From an uncultured Lachnospiraceae bacterium (lineage in GTDB: Bacteria > Bacillota > Clostridia > Lachnospirales > Lachnospiraceae): a stretch of DNA of 64,000 nucleotides. The notes under the pieces were generated by a model. The model did no database searches and was not told the origin of the DNA. It saw only the letters and a list, made by a program, of their open reading frames with translations. The first letter of the stretch is position 1, and every line of letters starts with the position of its first letter. This document shows positions 52,130 through 60,587 of the stretch, one piece after another. The DNA lies in contig CAMEOT010000010.1 of the NCBI GenBank assembly GCA_945929965.1, positions 19,449-83,448 of the forward strand. The letters are read 5' to 3'. The position numbers and the translations under genes are program-made.

Positions 52130-52180
52130 GGTGACGTCTAAAAGACGCAACTAAATGTATGGGGTGACGTCTAAAAGACG
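52130..52180. repeat. Two 18-bp direct repeats, each a hairpin
   Basis: GGTGACGTCTAAAAGACG occurs at 52130-52147 and 52163-52180, a 33-bp period. Each copy contains CGTCT/AGACG with a 3-base loop. Binding sites for a dimeric protein or recombinase are possible. Confidence 0.75.
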
Positions 52181-52333
52181 TTGCCCTTTCATTTTTGCAT
52201 ATTTTGATATAGCCAGGGTTATAGGGATCGCCCTATTCCAGATGCCGTAAGCAGATGGTTTGCCTAAATTGCCTGCAACTTTAGGCGTATCCTGTTATTA
52301 TTTTTAAGTATTTCCTTCTATATGTTGTTCCTG

Positions 52334-52462
52334 ATTCCGCTTTTGGAACCGTGCAGTATTTTCAATACTTTCGGCGATTCCGGGAGCGGAATTTCTTTGT
52401 GCAGTCGCACGAAAATTTACAGAAAAAATGTTTATAAAGAAAATTACAATTCCGCGTGCGGA
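52334..52462. other. Candidate origin of transfer (oriT)
   Basis: ATTCCGCT (52334-52341) pairs with AGCGGAAT (52385-52392) around an inner stem AGTATT/AATACT (52355-52369). Two smaller hairpins follow, GTGC/GCAC (52399-52410) and TCCGC/GCGGA (52451-52462). It lies just ahead of the conjugation genes, including a MobC-like RHH protein. The nick site is not identified. Confidence 0.4.
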
Positions 52463-52526
52463 CTAATACGGATTGGCTGCATAAATGCCCCACATATTGT
52501 TGAATGACGAAAGGAGGGCATTGCCA

Positions 52527-53756
52527 ATGGATATGTCAAAGTTCAAGAAATTCGTGGATTTTTATGAAATCTATGAATTAGTGGCAAATGGGGAAGAGAC
52601 GATCTCCGGTATCAGAGATGCCTTACGCCTTGAAAAGGGACTGTCTGGTGGAAATCTGCAGAGACGAATAGAGTACTTAAGTTCGGATCCCCCATTTCTT
52701 ACGGTGAATCAGGACTGGGTAAAATTTGAAAAGGAGAGCTTTGCCGGGATTTTGATGGAACTGATCGAGGGACTGGGGTTACGAGACAAATTTATTCCGC
52801 CCCATAAGAAAGACGAGGAAATACAGGAAAAGGTAAGACGAGAACTGGAGCGGAAGGTCTTAGTGGCAAGTACAATTGAGGTGGGGCCGGAAGAAAAAAT
52901 GTCCGATGGTTTGTTTTTGGTTGACCCGGAATATTACCTTGATGTGGATGCGTGTGTGGCAAAGTATGGTGGGGAACTGGATTCTTTTTATGAAGAACTG
53001 GAATCAGATGACCCGGGAAAGAAGGGATTTGATCCGGGCAGGGAACTGACAGAGAGAAACTATGCACTTAGAACAATGAAGACTGTTGGTACAAGGAGAT
53101 TTTTTTCAAAGCGGATCCGGGACAATAAAGAAGTAGCAGAATTTGAACAGTCCTATGGATCGGTCAGCCCAGTTAGCGATAAGAGACAGGAGAAACGAAA
53201 GGAAATTTTACGGAACCGGTTCATTTCACTCAATAAAATTATAAAGTCCGACAAGCTTACGAATCAGGAAAAACTCATGATGTATGCCATGAACTCAGAG
53301 TACCATAATACAAATGTCGAACGGCTGCTGAATTATGCCGGGGAACATTGTCTCAATGCCGATCTTTTGATCTATATTTTGGAAGACCCGGATGTGTGTA
53401 CCACTTATGAAAATACTGTGGGTTTCTTAAGCCAGTTTGCACAGGCAAGTGAATTTAAGATGAAGCTGGAACTTGCGAGGGAATTGATTGAAGGGAAATG
53501 GTACATTACTGCAGAATATGATGGGAAAAAGACAAAATTTCAGCTGGTTCCGATTGACGAAATCAATGAATTGAGAAAAAGTGTAGGACTCCCGGCAAGT
53601 CAGTATACTTATAGCTCAAGGAATAAGGATCAGGAACAGGAAGAACCAGTGAGTAAGCCGGATTTTGTAGAGAGAGCACCTGCAGGTGACAGTGTTGATC
53701 TGCCGGAGGACGGCTTTTCCATGCCTCCGATGGATGATGAACCATATCCGTTTTAA
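52527..53756 (+). CDS. Hypothetical protein starting the conjugation core
   Basis: A 409-residue hydrophilic protein. Residues 1-60 look like a small winged-helix (VDFYEIYELVANGEETISGI), and a long helical middle (RDNKEVAEFEQSY, KRQEKRKEILRNRF) leads to an acidic, Pro-rich disordered tail (PEDGFSMPPMDDEPYPF). No family I recognise. AGGAGGG lies 8 bp upstream of the ATG. It is the first gene after the candidate oriT and may regulate or bind it. Confidence 0.65.
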   Translation: MDMSKFKKFVDFYEIYELVANGEETISGIRDALRLEKGLSGGNLQRRIEYLSSDPPFLTVNQDWVKFEKESFAGILMELIEGLGLRDKFIPPHKKDEEIQEKVRRELERKVLVASTIEVGPEEKMSDGLFLVDPEYYLDVDACVAKYGGELDSFYEELESDDPGKKGFDPGRELTERNYALRTMKTVGTRRFFSKRIRDNKEVAEFEQSYGSVSPVSDKRQEKRKEILRNRFISLNKIIKSDKLTNQEKLMMYAMNSEYHNTNVERLLNYAGEHCLNADLLIYILEDPDVCTTYENTVGFLSQFAQASEFKMKLELARELIEGKWYITAEYDGKKTKFQLVPIDEINELRKSVGLPASQYTYSSRNKDQEQEEPVSKPDFVERAPAGDSVDLPEDGFSMPPMDDEPYPF

Positions 53757-53769
53757 GAGGGGACAGTAT

Positions 53770-54069
53770 ATGAGCAGAGTGTTTTTGTCCATGACTGATG
53801 AAGAAGTTTGTGCCTTGGATGCAGCCAGAGAAAAAGTGGGAATGACAAAGTCACAGTATGTCAGATATCTGATGTCCAGTAAAAAAGATATTCGTCCACC
53901 AACCATCCGATACAGGGAACTGATACATAAGCTGGATGCTATCGAAAAAGATCTTAAAGTAATAGCAATGAAGGAAAGCCTGACAGATACAGAACGAATT
54001 TGCATTATGACAAAGCTGGAGGATATAAAAAATTTGTTGCATGGAAAATTTATGGGAGGAAAAGAATGA
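53770..54069 (+). CDS. MobC-like ribbon-helix-helix mobilisation protein
   Basis: A 99-residue protein: an N-terminal RHH pattern (SRVFLSMTDEEVCALDAARE, MTKSQYVRYLM) followed by two helices (LIHKLDAIEKDLKVIAM). This is the layout of relaxosome accessory proteins of the MobC type, which bind oriT and help the relaxase nick. It lies between the candidate oriT and the relaxase. AGGGG precedes the ATG. Its stop overlaps the next start by one base group (ATGA). Confidence 0.72.
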   Translation: MSRVFLSMTDEEVCALDAAREKVGMTKSQYVRYLMSSKKDIRPPTIRYRELIHKLDAIEKDLKVIAMKESLTDTERICIMTKLEDIKNLLHGKFMGGKE

Positions 54070-54443
54070 AGACTATATTATCCATATATGAGTGTGGAGA
54101 ATTCCACGATTTGGGAAAAAGTTTCACAGGAATAAAAAGCGCAGAAGAGGCAGTAAGACTTTGGGAGAGCATTCCAGCTTGCAATCTGAATGGAATCAAA
54201 GCCATTAACATCTGTACAGAAGATGATAACGGAGAGGAAATTGAGGACTTTGAGGTGATTTATGGTGGTGCCATGCATCTTGAAATGCTTAAATATTATC
54301 CTGAGACACGAAAAAATGTGGAAGCCGTCAGATACATGAAAGAACTGCAGACCCTGATTCCTAATCTCCGTGTAGAGGGGAAAATGCCATGTATTTCTGA
54401 TGACATTGAGAAGGCACCAGCACGACACAGACAGCACCGGTAA
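54066..54443 (+). CDS. Hypothetical protein with Arg/His-rich tail
   Basis: A 125-residue protein with a DUF-like alpha/beta domain (TILSIYECGEFHDLGKSFTG, EAVRLWESIPACN). It resembles the LPD16-type domains in conjugative element proteins, but weakly. It ends APARHRQHR, a tail like those of neighbouring genes. The ATG at 54066 overlaps the previous stop and follows GGAGG. Confidence 0.6.
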   Translation: MKTILSIYECGEFHDLGKSFTGIKSAEEAVRLWESIPACNLNGIKAINICTEDDNGEEIEDFEVIYGGAMHLEMLKYYPETRKNVEAVRYMKELQTLIPNLRVEGKMPCISDDIEKAPARHRQHR

Positions 54444-54454
54444 AGGAGAAAAAG

Positions 54455-54562
54455 ATGACGAATACAGAAAAAGAATACACAATGGAAGAATTGGTACAAC
54501 TTATCAATTCTCAGGAGAACGATTTTATTATTGAGATCAGTCTGGAGGGTGACGATGAATAA
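54455..54562 (+). CDS. Small acidic protein (35 aa)
   Basis: The frame reads MTNTEKEYTMEELVQLINSQ and ends ISLEGDDE. AAAGGAG lies 6 bp before its ATG, and its end overlaps the start of the RadC-like gene by 8 bp. It is probably made for coupling or as a small regulator; function unknown. Confidence 0.55.
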   Translation: MTNTEKEYTMEELVQLINSQENDFIIEISLEGDDE

Positions 54563-55124
54563 TTTTAAACCGGTATATAAGGGACAACTGGAAATGGCAT
54601 CCATCCGGCTGGTAAAAGATGCACCGATCATGAGTGAAAACGAAATCCATAATGCAGGGGATGCTGTAAAATTGTTGGGAGAATATCTCTGTGAAATGGA
54701 TAGAGAAGTACTGTGCATTATAAATGTGAAAACGAATGGAATTCCGATTAACTGCAGTATTTGTAGTATAGGTGTAGTAGACCAGACGATTGCACAGCCA
54801 AGAGAGGTTCTGAAAACGGCAATTTTGTCAAACGCAGCAGGTATAATTATCATGCATAATCATCCAAGCGGTACATTGAACCCCAGCAAACATGATACCA
54901 TGTTTACCGATCAGATATCGAAGGTATGTCAGATGGTGGGGATTCCGTTGTTGGATCATATTATTGTCGGTGGTGATAATAGTGAATATTTCAGTTTCGC
55001 AAATAAGAAACTCCTCCCAAAGGAAGAGGTATCCTTTGAAACAGATTATCGGAAACTGGACCTTAAGAAAAGTGCTGTGGCAGAGAATACGGAAATGTTA
55101 GTAAGACCCAGGCATCATAGATAA
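54555..55124 (+). CDS. radC: RadC/JAB-domain protein
   Basis: A 189-residue protein with the JAMM metalloprotease motif HNHPSGTLNPSKHD (about residues 97-110), plus the RadC pattern EVLCIINVKTNGIPIN and HIIVGGDNSEYFSF. The N-terminal helix-hairpin-helix of chromosomal RadC is missing, as is usual for versions carried on plasmids and ICEs. It ends LVRPRHHR. RadC-like proteins are common on mobile elements; their role there is unclear. The ATG at 54555 overlaps the small gene before it. Confidence 0.9.
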   Translation: MNNFKPVYKGQLEMASIRLVKDAPIMSENEIHNAGDAVKLLGEYLCEMDREVLCIINVKTNGIPINCSICSIGVVDQTIAQPREVLKTAILSNAAGIIIMHNHPSGTLNPSKHDTMFTDQISKVCQMVGIPLLDHIIVGGDNSEYFSFANKKLLPKEEVSFETDYRKLDLKKSAVAENTEMLVRPRHHR

Positions 55125-55204
55125 AGCACTGATTATGGGACACTATAACTGGCAGTGTTATAGGTAAGAAATAGGACAGCTAAAATGTTAGGGGGTGTTA
55201 CGAT

Positions 55205-55339
55205 ATGTTAAGCAGAATTATATATTGGATAAATAATCATTTGCAACAAGCAAAGGGATATCAATGCTTTTGCCCTACTTGCAGGTACTATGTGAAATGC
55301 AGGGAGGAGAGAATTGTAGGGGAGAAAATAGGAAAATAG
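55205..55339 (+). CDS. Small Cys-rich protein (44 aa)
   Basis: The frame starts MLSRIIYWINNHLQQAKGY and has CFCPTCRYYVKC, a zinc-knuckle-like set of Cys residues. TTAGGGGG precedes the ATG by about 9 bp, and a terminator follows at 55357. Short, but the Cys pairs and terminator make it believable. Confidence 0.5.
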   Translation: MLSRIIYWINNHLQQAKGYQCFCPTCRYYVKCREERIVGEKIGK

Positions 55340-55356
55340 ATAACAGAGAGTAAAGT

Positions 55357-55385
55357 AGGCATCCATAATGGGTGCCTATTTTATT
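55357..55385 (+). terminator. Terminator after the small Cys-rich gene
   Basis: An 8-bp stem with one G-T pair (55357-55364 with 55370-55377) followed by ATTTTATTT. Confidence 0.75.
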
Positions 55386-55457
55386 TAAAAACTGCGAATT
55401 ATTAAAAAACATAGCCCACTTACAGAGTGAAAAGAAATACACAGGAGGAGAGCGGTT

Positions 55458-55739
55458 ATGTTTGAATATGAAAAGTGCATTCAGGAGGTAAAAGAGGCAG
55501 GAATAGAGTTCACAGAAGCGGAAAAGACTTATATCCGTTGTGCCAGAATTAACGGTATTGATCTTATCGACTCATTATATGAAAAGTACATAGAGCAATT
55601 TGTCAATAATGACAGTGATAATGCAGATGATGAATACCTGACAATTCTGACTACGGTGCTTACAATCAGAGATTACTTTGACAAGAACATGGTGGAGTTA
55701 ATTAAGCAGCTTGTGCGGATGAAAGCAGTAAGGAAGTGA
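55458..55739 (+). CDS. Hypothetical protein
   Basis: A 93-residue acidic helical protein (YEKCIQEVKEAGIEFTEAEK, then TVLTIRDYFDKNMVELI). GGAGGAGAG precedes the ATG. It is 4 bp before the ArdC-like gene and should be co-translated with it. No recognised family. Confidence 0.55.
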   Translation: MFEYEKCIQEVKEAGIEFTEAEKTYIRCARINGIDLIDSLYEKYIEQFVNNDSDNADDEYLTILTTVLTIRDYFDKNMVELIKQLVRMKAVRK

Positions 55740-55743
55740 TCGG

Positions 55744-56697
55744 ATGGCAGAAAGAAAAACAAGAGAAGAAAAAATGAGTGCTGTTCAGCAGAAGCTGGAA
55801 AATGGGGTGCGTGAAATATTCTCTTCGGAAAAGTACAAGGAATACATCGCTGCCATGTCCAAGTTTCCCCGATACAGTATAAATAATTGTATTCTGATTG
55901 CCAGCCAGTATCCAGAGGCTTCGCTTGTCTGTGGTTACAGGAAATGGCAGAAGGAATTTAACCGTGTGGTTAATAAGGGGGAAAAGGGAATTATGATCCT
56001 AGCACCCTCAAAAGGGAAGGTGGAAGTCGAAGAAGAGCTGTATGACGAAAACCACAGGGCGGTATTGGATGAAAACGGGAAACCGAAAACGGAGATCGTT
56101 ACCAAAGAGTATCAGACTTTTATCCCGGTATATGTCTTTGATGTATCACAGACCCAAGGAGATCCATTGCCCTCATTGGCAACAGAATTAAGCGAACAGG
56201 TGGAATCTTTTGAAGATATCAAGAGGATATTGGAAGAAATCAGTCCAGTACCTGTATATTATGAAGATATACAAGGGGAAGCAAAGGGATATTTTAGCTT
56301 TGTAGAACAAAAGATTGTGATAAAAGAAACTCTACCGCAGTTGCAGACAATAAAGACTATGATTCATGAGATTGCCCATGCGACATTGGAGCACGGTAGC
56401 AAAGAAGATAAGTTTGATCGATTCAGTAGAGAAGTACAGGCAGAATCTGTTGCCTACTGGGTAGCGCAGATGATCGGATTGGACACTTCGGAGTATTCTT
56501 TCGGGTATATATCCGGGTGGAGCAAGGATAAAGAAGTATCGGAACTTAAGGAGCATTTGGAGTTGATTAAGGAAACTGCGGATAAGATATCTCTGGCAAT
56601 AGAAGAGAAATTGAAGGAGATGAAACCGGAGCAGGAAGCTTCAAAAGTATCTGAACAGGAGATTAACTATAATTCCAGTCACAGAGCAAGAAAATAG
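55744..56697 (+). CDS. ArdC-like antirestriction/ssDNA-binding metalloprotein
   Basis: A 317-residue protein. The N-terminal ArdC domain binds single-stranded DNA (pattern FSSEKYKEYIAAMSKFPRYS, CGYRKWQKEFNRVVNKGEKG with ILAPSKGK). The C-terminal zincin-like domain has MIHEIAHATLEH (HExxH, about residues 205-216), then QAESVAYWVAQMIGLD. ArdC proteins guard incoming DNA during conjugation. It ends NSSHRARK, a basic tail like those of its neighbours. Followed by a strong terminator. Confidence 0.9.
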   Translation: MAERKTREEKMSAVQQKLENGVREIFSSEKYKEYIAAMSKFPRYSINNCILIASQYPEASLVCGYRKWQKEFNRVVNKGEKGIMILAPSKGKVEVEEELYDENHRAVLDENGKPKTEIVTKEYQTFIPVYVFDVSQTQGDPLPSLATELSEQVESFEDIKRILEEISPVPVYYEDIQGEAKGYFSFVEQKIVIKETLPQLQTIKTMIHEIAHATLEHGSKEDKFDRFSREVQAESVAYWVAQMIGLDTSEYSFGYISGWSKDKEVSELKEHLELIKETADKISLAIEEKLKEMKPEQEASKVSEQEINYNSSHRARK

Positions 56698-56724
56698 AAG
56701 ACCCTATATTCTCAGGGAGATGCA

Positions 56725-56756
56725 AAATGTAACACAATGTTTATTGTGTTACATTT
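56725..56756 (+). terminator. Terminator after the ArdC-like gene
   Basis: A perfect 13-bp stem (56725-56737 with 56744-56756) followed by TTTTT. Confidence 0.9.
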
Positions 56757-56845
56757 TTCGTTTCATTTTATTACGAACTGGCAAAGAGTAGGGTCCACAT
56801 ATACAACGTAAGGAAAATCCGAAAAAATAGGAGGTAGACAGACGG

Positions 56846-56974
56846 ATGAATTATTTGTTTATGGGATCTTTAATCGAAAGAGAAAAAAAGTTCACCGGAG
56901 ACAAACAGATCAAAGCGATTGTAGAGAAGCTGTTAAATGGTGGAAAGGGAAGGGAGATGAAAAAGGATGCTTAG
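56846..56974 (+). CDS. Small basic protein (42 aa)
   Basis: The frame starts MNYLFMGSLIEREKKFTGDK and ends REMKKDA. A GGAGG site lies 11 bp before its ATG, and the end overlaps the next start by 8 bp, as with the small gene before radC. Function unknown. Confidence 0.55.
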   Translation: MNYLFMGSLIEREKKFTGDKQIKAIVEKLLNGGKGREMKKDA

Positions 56975-58001
56975 TTTTGAAGAGTTTCAGGAATATGTGA
57001 TGGATCATATTAGGGAATATCTGCCGGAAGAATATGCTAATGCAGAGGTATCTGTCAGAACCGTTCAGAAGCTGAATGGTGTAACGTTGCAGGGACTTGA
57101 AATTTGGACACCTGAAATGAAACAGGGTACGGGTGTGACACCAACAATCTATCTTAATGGCATATATGAAAATTATGAGAATGGGGTAGATCTGGAAGTC
57201 ATCATGGAACATATCGGTAATCTTGAGAGACAGTCAATGGATTTGCCGGAAGATGTGGCAGAAATCAAGGAAATGTATAAGGATGTCAATTATGTAAAAG
57301 ATCGACTTATCGTGTCTCTTATCAGTGCGGAAAGGAATGTAGATTTTCTGAAAGATAAGCCTTATAGAATGTTGGAAGATCTTGCCATTTTTTATAAAGT
57401 GCTGATAAGTAAAGATGCAAATGGAACAGGGACGATTACTGTTACCAACAATCATATGGAGTACTGGGGATTAACTGAGGAACAGTTATATGAAACTGCG
57501 ATCAAGAACAGCAACGTGTTAGAACCACCATCCATTGATAGACTAACGAACGTAATGGCAGACCTGATGAGAGCGCAGGGAATGGATGAGGATATCATCG
57601 AAAATCAATTAAAAGAAGATGATATAGATATGTATGTTATTAGTAATACCACAAAGGCGAACGGAGCAAGTGTTATTGTCTATAGCGATGCATTACAGCA
57701 GGTGGCAGAAAACCTGGGTAGTGATTTATATATTCTGCCGTCCTCTATTCATGAAGTACTTGCGCTGCCTGTAGGAAATAAGGATGTAGATAGTCTGGAA
57801 GAGATGGTAAGATGTGTTAATCAGACGGAGGTTTCACCGACAGAAGTATTATCGGACAATGTCTATAAATATGATGCTGAAAGCAGAACACTATCTCTTG
57901 CAAGTGCAAAAGCAGAAACAGTTAAAGAAACCGCTGTTTGTGAGCCTTCGGGGTACACTGGAACTGTAAATGAGGTCGCAAGACCCAGACATCACAGATA
58001 A
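56967..58001 (+). CDS. DUF5688-like protein with RHHR tail
   Basis: A 344-residue soluble protein that matches the DUF5688 pattern often found on Firmicute ICEs (SFEEFQEYVMDHIREYLPEE, VTLQGLEIWTPEMKQG, IYLNGIYENYENG). The C-terminal half (IYVLP-like LYILPSSIHEVLALPV) has a pseudo-peptidase look but no clear active site. It ends VARPRHHR, almost the same tail as the RadC-like protein. Function unknown; position between antirestriction and SpoVG genes suggests a role in early establishment. Confidence 0.8.
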   Translation: MLSFEEFQEYVMDHIREYLPEEYANAEVSVRTVQKLNGVTLQGLEIWTPEMKQGTGVTPTIYLNGIYENYENGVDLEVIMEHIGNLERQSMDLPEDVAEIKEMYKDVNYVKDRLIVSLISAERNVDFLKDKPYRMLEDLAIFYKVLISKDANGTGTITVTNNHMEYWGLTEEQLYETAIKNSNVLEPPSIDRLTNVMADLMRAQGMDEDIIENQLKEDDIDMYVISNTTKANGASVIVYSDALQQVAENLGSDLYILPSSIHEVLALPVGNKDVDSLEEMVRCVNQTEVSPTEVLSDNVYKYDAESRTLSLASAKAETVKETAVCEPSGYTGTVNEVARPRHHR

Positions 58002-58016
58002 AGGAGAGAAGTTATT

Positions 58017-58376
58017 ATGGAAGTAACAAGTATCAGAATGAATCTGCTTAATAATGCAGGAGGAATCAAAGCAATCGGTAGTTTTTCACTGGACGATGCG
58101 TTTGCAATTCGGGGAATCAGAGTAATGGAAGACAGCAAAGGCAGAAACTTTGTGGCATTTCCTTCCAGAGAAAGATCTAATGGAGATTATGAGGATATTG
58201 CATTCCCCTTAAGTAAGGAATTTTACCATAAAATTACGGATGCGATCATGACGGAGTTCAATCGTATGCGTGAGGAAGTGGCTGCAAAGGTGTCTAAGGC
58301 AGATCAGGAGCAGACGGAAAACGCTAACGAAGAACAGGCACAGAAGGAAACATCCCATAGAGGAAAGGGTAGATAA
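58017..58376 (+). CDS. SpoVG-family protein 1
   Basis: A 119-residue protein. The SpoVG domain covers residues 1-85 (EVTSIRMNLLNNAGGIKAIGS, FAIRGIRVMEDSKGRNFVAFP). SpoVG proteins bind DNA and RNA and tune regulation in Firmicutes. The extra C-terminal 35 residues are disordered and end SHRGKGR. It lies 15 bp after the DUF5688-like gene. Confidence 0.88.
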   Translation: MEVTSIRMNLLNNAGGIKAIGSFSLDDAFAIRGIRVMEDSKGRNFVAFPSRERSNGDYEDIAFPLSKEFYHKITDAIMTEFNRMREEVAAKVSKADQEQTENANEEQAQKETSHRGKGR

Positions 58377-58388
58377 GGAGGGGTGTAA

Positions 58389-58643
58389 ATGCAGATTTCA
58401 GAAGTACGCCTGAAAAAGCGGGAAGGAGACTCCAGATTTTTGGCAAGTGGATCCATCACTTTTGAAGGTCAGTTTGTTGTATCCGGGATCAAGGTAATGA
58501 GATCCAATGAAGGGCATTTGTTTGTAGCGTATCCTTCCTGGAAGAACTCAGATGGGGAATATAAGGATGTATGCTTCCCTATGACTAAGACCCTTAGGGA
58601 AGATATTACTACACAGGTACTGGCGAAGTATGAAGAATTATAA
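58389..58643 (+). CDS. SpoVG-family protein 2
   Basis: An 84-residue protein, the bare SpoVG domain (MQISEVRLKKREGDSRFLAS, VVSGIKVMRSNEGHLFVAYP). It is a second member next to the first, without the tail. AGGAGG precedes the ATG. A terminator follows immediately. Confidence 0.88.
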   Translation: MQISEVRLKKREGDSRFLASGSITFEGQFVVSGIKVMRSNEGHLFVAYPSWKNSDGEYKDVCFPMTKTLREDITTQVLAKYEEL

Positions 58644-58653
58644 AAAGTAGTGG

Positions 58654-58687
58654 AAGCGGAACTGCCTTATGGTGGTTCCGCTTTTTT
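58654..58687 (+). terminator. Terminator between SpoVG and relaxase genes
   Basis: A 9-bp stem (58654-58662 with 58675-58683) followed by TTTTTT, and the relaxase ribosome binding site GGAGG begins at 58688. Relaxase expression thus needs read-through or separate control. Confidence 0.8.
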
Positions 58688-58698
58688 GGAGGATTGAG

Positions 58699-60546
58699 AT
58701 GGAAGGGATTGTAGCAAAGATATGGAATATCAAAGAGGGCACCATGGGGAGAGGCGCTGCAGTACAGATTACAGATTCCATTTCTTATATTACAAATAGT
58801 GAAAAGTGTGACGGCGTTATAGTTAATGACGATTTTATGCAGGTAGGAAGAGAAGTTTCCTATGTGATAAATGATATTAAAACGCTACAGGGATTGTATG
58901 TTGGAGGACGGCATATTTCGGATATACAAAATGCAACGAATGAAATGATGCAGGTGAAGGAGTTTCATAACAAGTTGGGTGGAAGAGTGGCATTACATGG
59001 CATTGTTTCCCTGCCTGTGGGGGAATCGGGGAAAGAAAATGCTGGGAAATTAATGATGCTTGCAGATGATCTTTTAGAAGAGATATTTCCAGATCATCAG
59101 GCGATATATGCGGTTCACACGAATACAGAGAATCTGCACGTTCATTTTGTGGTCAATACGGTAGCCTTGAATGGAAGAAAGATCCATATGGACCACAATT
59201 TTATGAGTAAAGTATTTGATCCGTACCTAAATAAGTTGGCAAGACAATACGGATTTTCTCCTAATATGGCATGGGAAGAAGAGAAGGAACCGGATGAGAT
59301 CAAGTTTTCAGACAGGGTAATAAAACTAAGGCAGATCGTGGATACCGCTATAGAATGGTCGGATGATTTTGACTCTTTTTTACATAATTTACGAAGTCAG
59401 GGCATTCAGGTAAACTGCGGAAAATATTTGTCATTAAGAATGGATGGAATGCCTAGGGCAATCCGGAGCTTCAGACTTGGAAGCAGATACACGATAGATG
59501 CCATCAGGGACAGACTGCTTGGTAAAAGGGAAGAATTGATCCGAAGCGAAGTAGGAGACCATATATTTGCAGGAGGATCCCCGGCACAGATCTATGTAAA
59601 AACTACACCACTCAAAAAATATGCGGATATGGATGCAGAAGAGAAAAAAGAAGCGATCCGTATGTTAAAACTGGGGAGAAACCCATGGAGAGAACAATAT
59701 AAAAGTAATTGGCAGTTACAGCGAATTGCGGAGGAATTCCATAGGACAGCCAATATTTATGAACTTATCAGAACGTATGCACCGGATACCGGAAATGTAA
59801 ATGATGCACTCAGAAATATTATCCAAAAGCAGAAGGAGATAGCAGAAGAAAAGAAAGTTGTGAAAACAAAATTAAGGGATTACAAACCGATTATCGACCT
59901 GTATAAGGAAGCAGTGAAACATGAGAAACGAGCATATCTGTATGAATTTGCCGGATGTGATGAGTACCTGTCAGATTATCTGGAATACAAGATGCTTGTG
60001 GACAGGCTGGAAAAAGGATACTCCAAAACCATAAATGAAGTGGCAGAGTATGTGGAAGAGGAAGAAAATCAGATCCTGTATGCAAAGGCGCAGGCAAAGG
60101 AATTATCCAGTGCTTATCATACAATCCTTCGTTTTGCGCAGAACGAATTAAGGCAACAGGAAGCAGAGTATATGTCCTTATATGAAGCGATTGGCTATGC
60201 AAAGGCAAGGACAGCTGCGGTGCATCAGGGAGTATTTGAAAGTAGCATCAAATATATTGCAGCGGACAGCGTGGACGATGGGTATATCAGAGTTGTGATA
60301 CTGCCGGATATCGTGGGAGGAACCCGGACGGTGACAGCTACCGTTTCTGTATATGGCAAAAATGGCGAACTGAAAAAAGAGTTTTCTTCCAAAGAAGCAA
60401 ATGTGAAGGAGTTTAATCAGAACATATCAGAGCTTAAGGCAGATATGGGATTTTACAGATGCCATATTTTTGACAGTGCCGATGAGGCAAGGGCGCTTAT
60501 GAAAGCGCAGGAAGAGAAAAAAGAGAAGAACCGCATTAAGAATTAG
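58699..60546 (+). CDS. MobP-type relaxase
   Basis: A 615-residue relaxase. The 3H metal motif is HTNTENLHVHFVVNTVALNG (about residues 141-160), with the Tyr nucleophile most likely in the N-terminal ISYITNSEKCDG region. A long helical C-terminal part (residues 330-530) follows, with a coiled coil. The relaxase nicks oriT, attaches to the 5' end and leads the strand into the recipient. The start ATG at 58699 lies 6 bp after GGAGG. Confidence 0.9.
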   Translation: MEGIVAKIWNIKEGTMGRGAAVQITDSISYITNSEKCDGVIVNDDFMQVGREVSYVINDIKTLQGLYVGGRHISDIQNATNEMMQVKEFHNKLGGRVALHGIVSLPVGESGKENAGKLMMLADDLLEEIFPDHQAIYAVHTNTENLHVHFVVNTVALNGRKIHMDHNFMSKVFDPYLNKLARQYGFSPNMAWEEEKEPDEIKFSDRVIKLRQIVDTAIEWSDDFDSFLHNLRSQGIQVNCGKYLSLRMDGMPRAIRSFRLGSRYTIDAIRDRLLGKREELIRSEVGDHIFAGGSPAQIYVKTTPLKKYADMDAEEKKEAIRMLKLGRNPWREQYKSNWQLQRIAEEFHRTANIYELIRTYAPDTGNVNDALRNIIQKQKEIAEEKKVVKTKLRDYKPIIDLYKEAVKHEKRAYLYEFAGCDEYLSDYLEYKMLVDRLEKGYSKTINEVAEYVEEEENQILYAKAQAKELSSAYHTILRFAQNELRQQEAEYMSLYEAIGYAKARTAAVHQGVFESSIKYIAADSVDDGYIRVVILPDIVGGTRTVTATVSVYGKNGELKKEFSSKEANVKEFNQNISELKADMGFYRCHIFDSADEARALMKAQEEKKEKNRIKN

Positions 60547-60587
60547 CACAATACGTGTCCCACATGAAGGGTAGAAAGGAGAGAGCC

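Larger units (their letters stand above)
51916..52526. other. Non-coding region with hairpin repeats and a candidate oriT
   Basis: Holds a short frame at 51903-51971 (possible gene remnant), an AT-rich stretch at 52030-52075, two identical hairpin repeats (52130-52147 and 52163-52180) and a hairpin-dense region at 52334-52462. No convincing gene was found in 600 bp. Confidence 0.55.
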
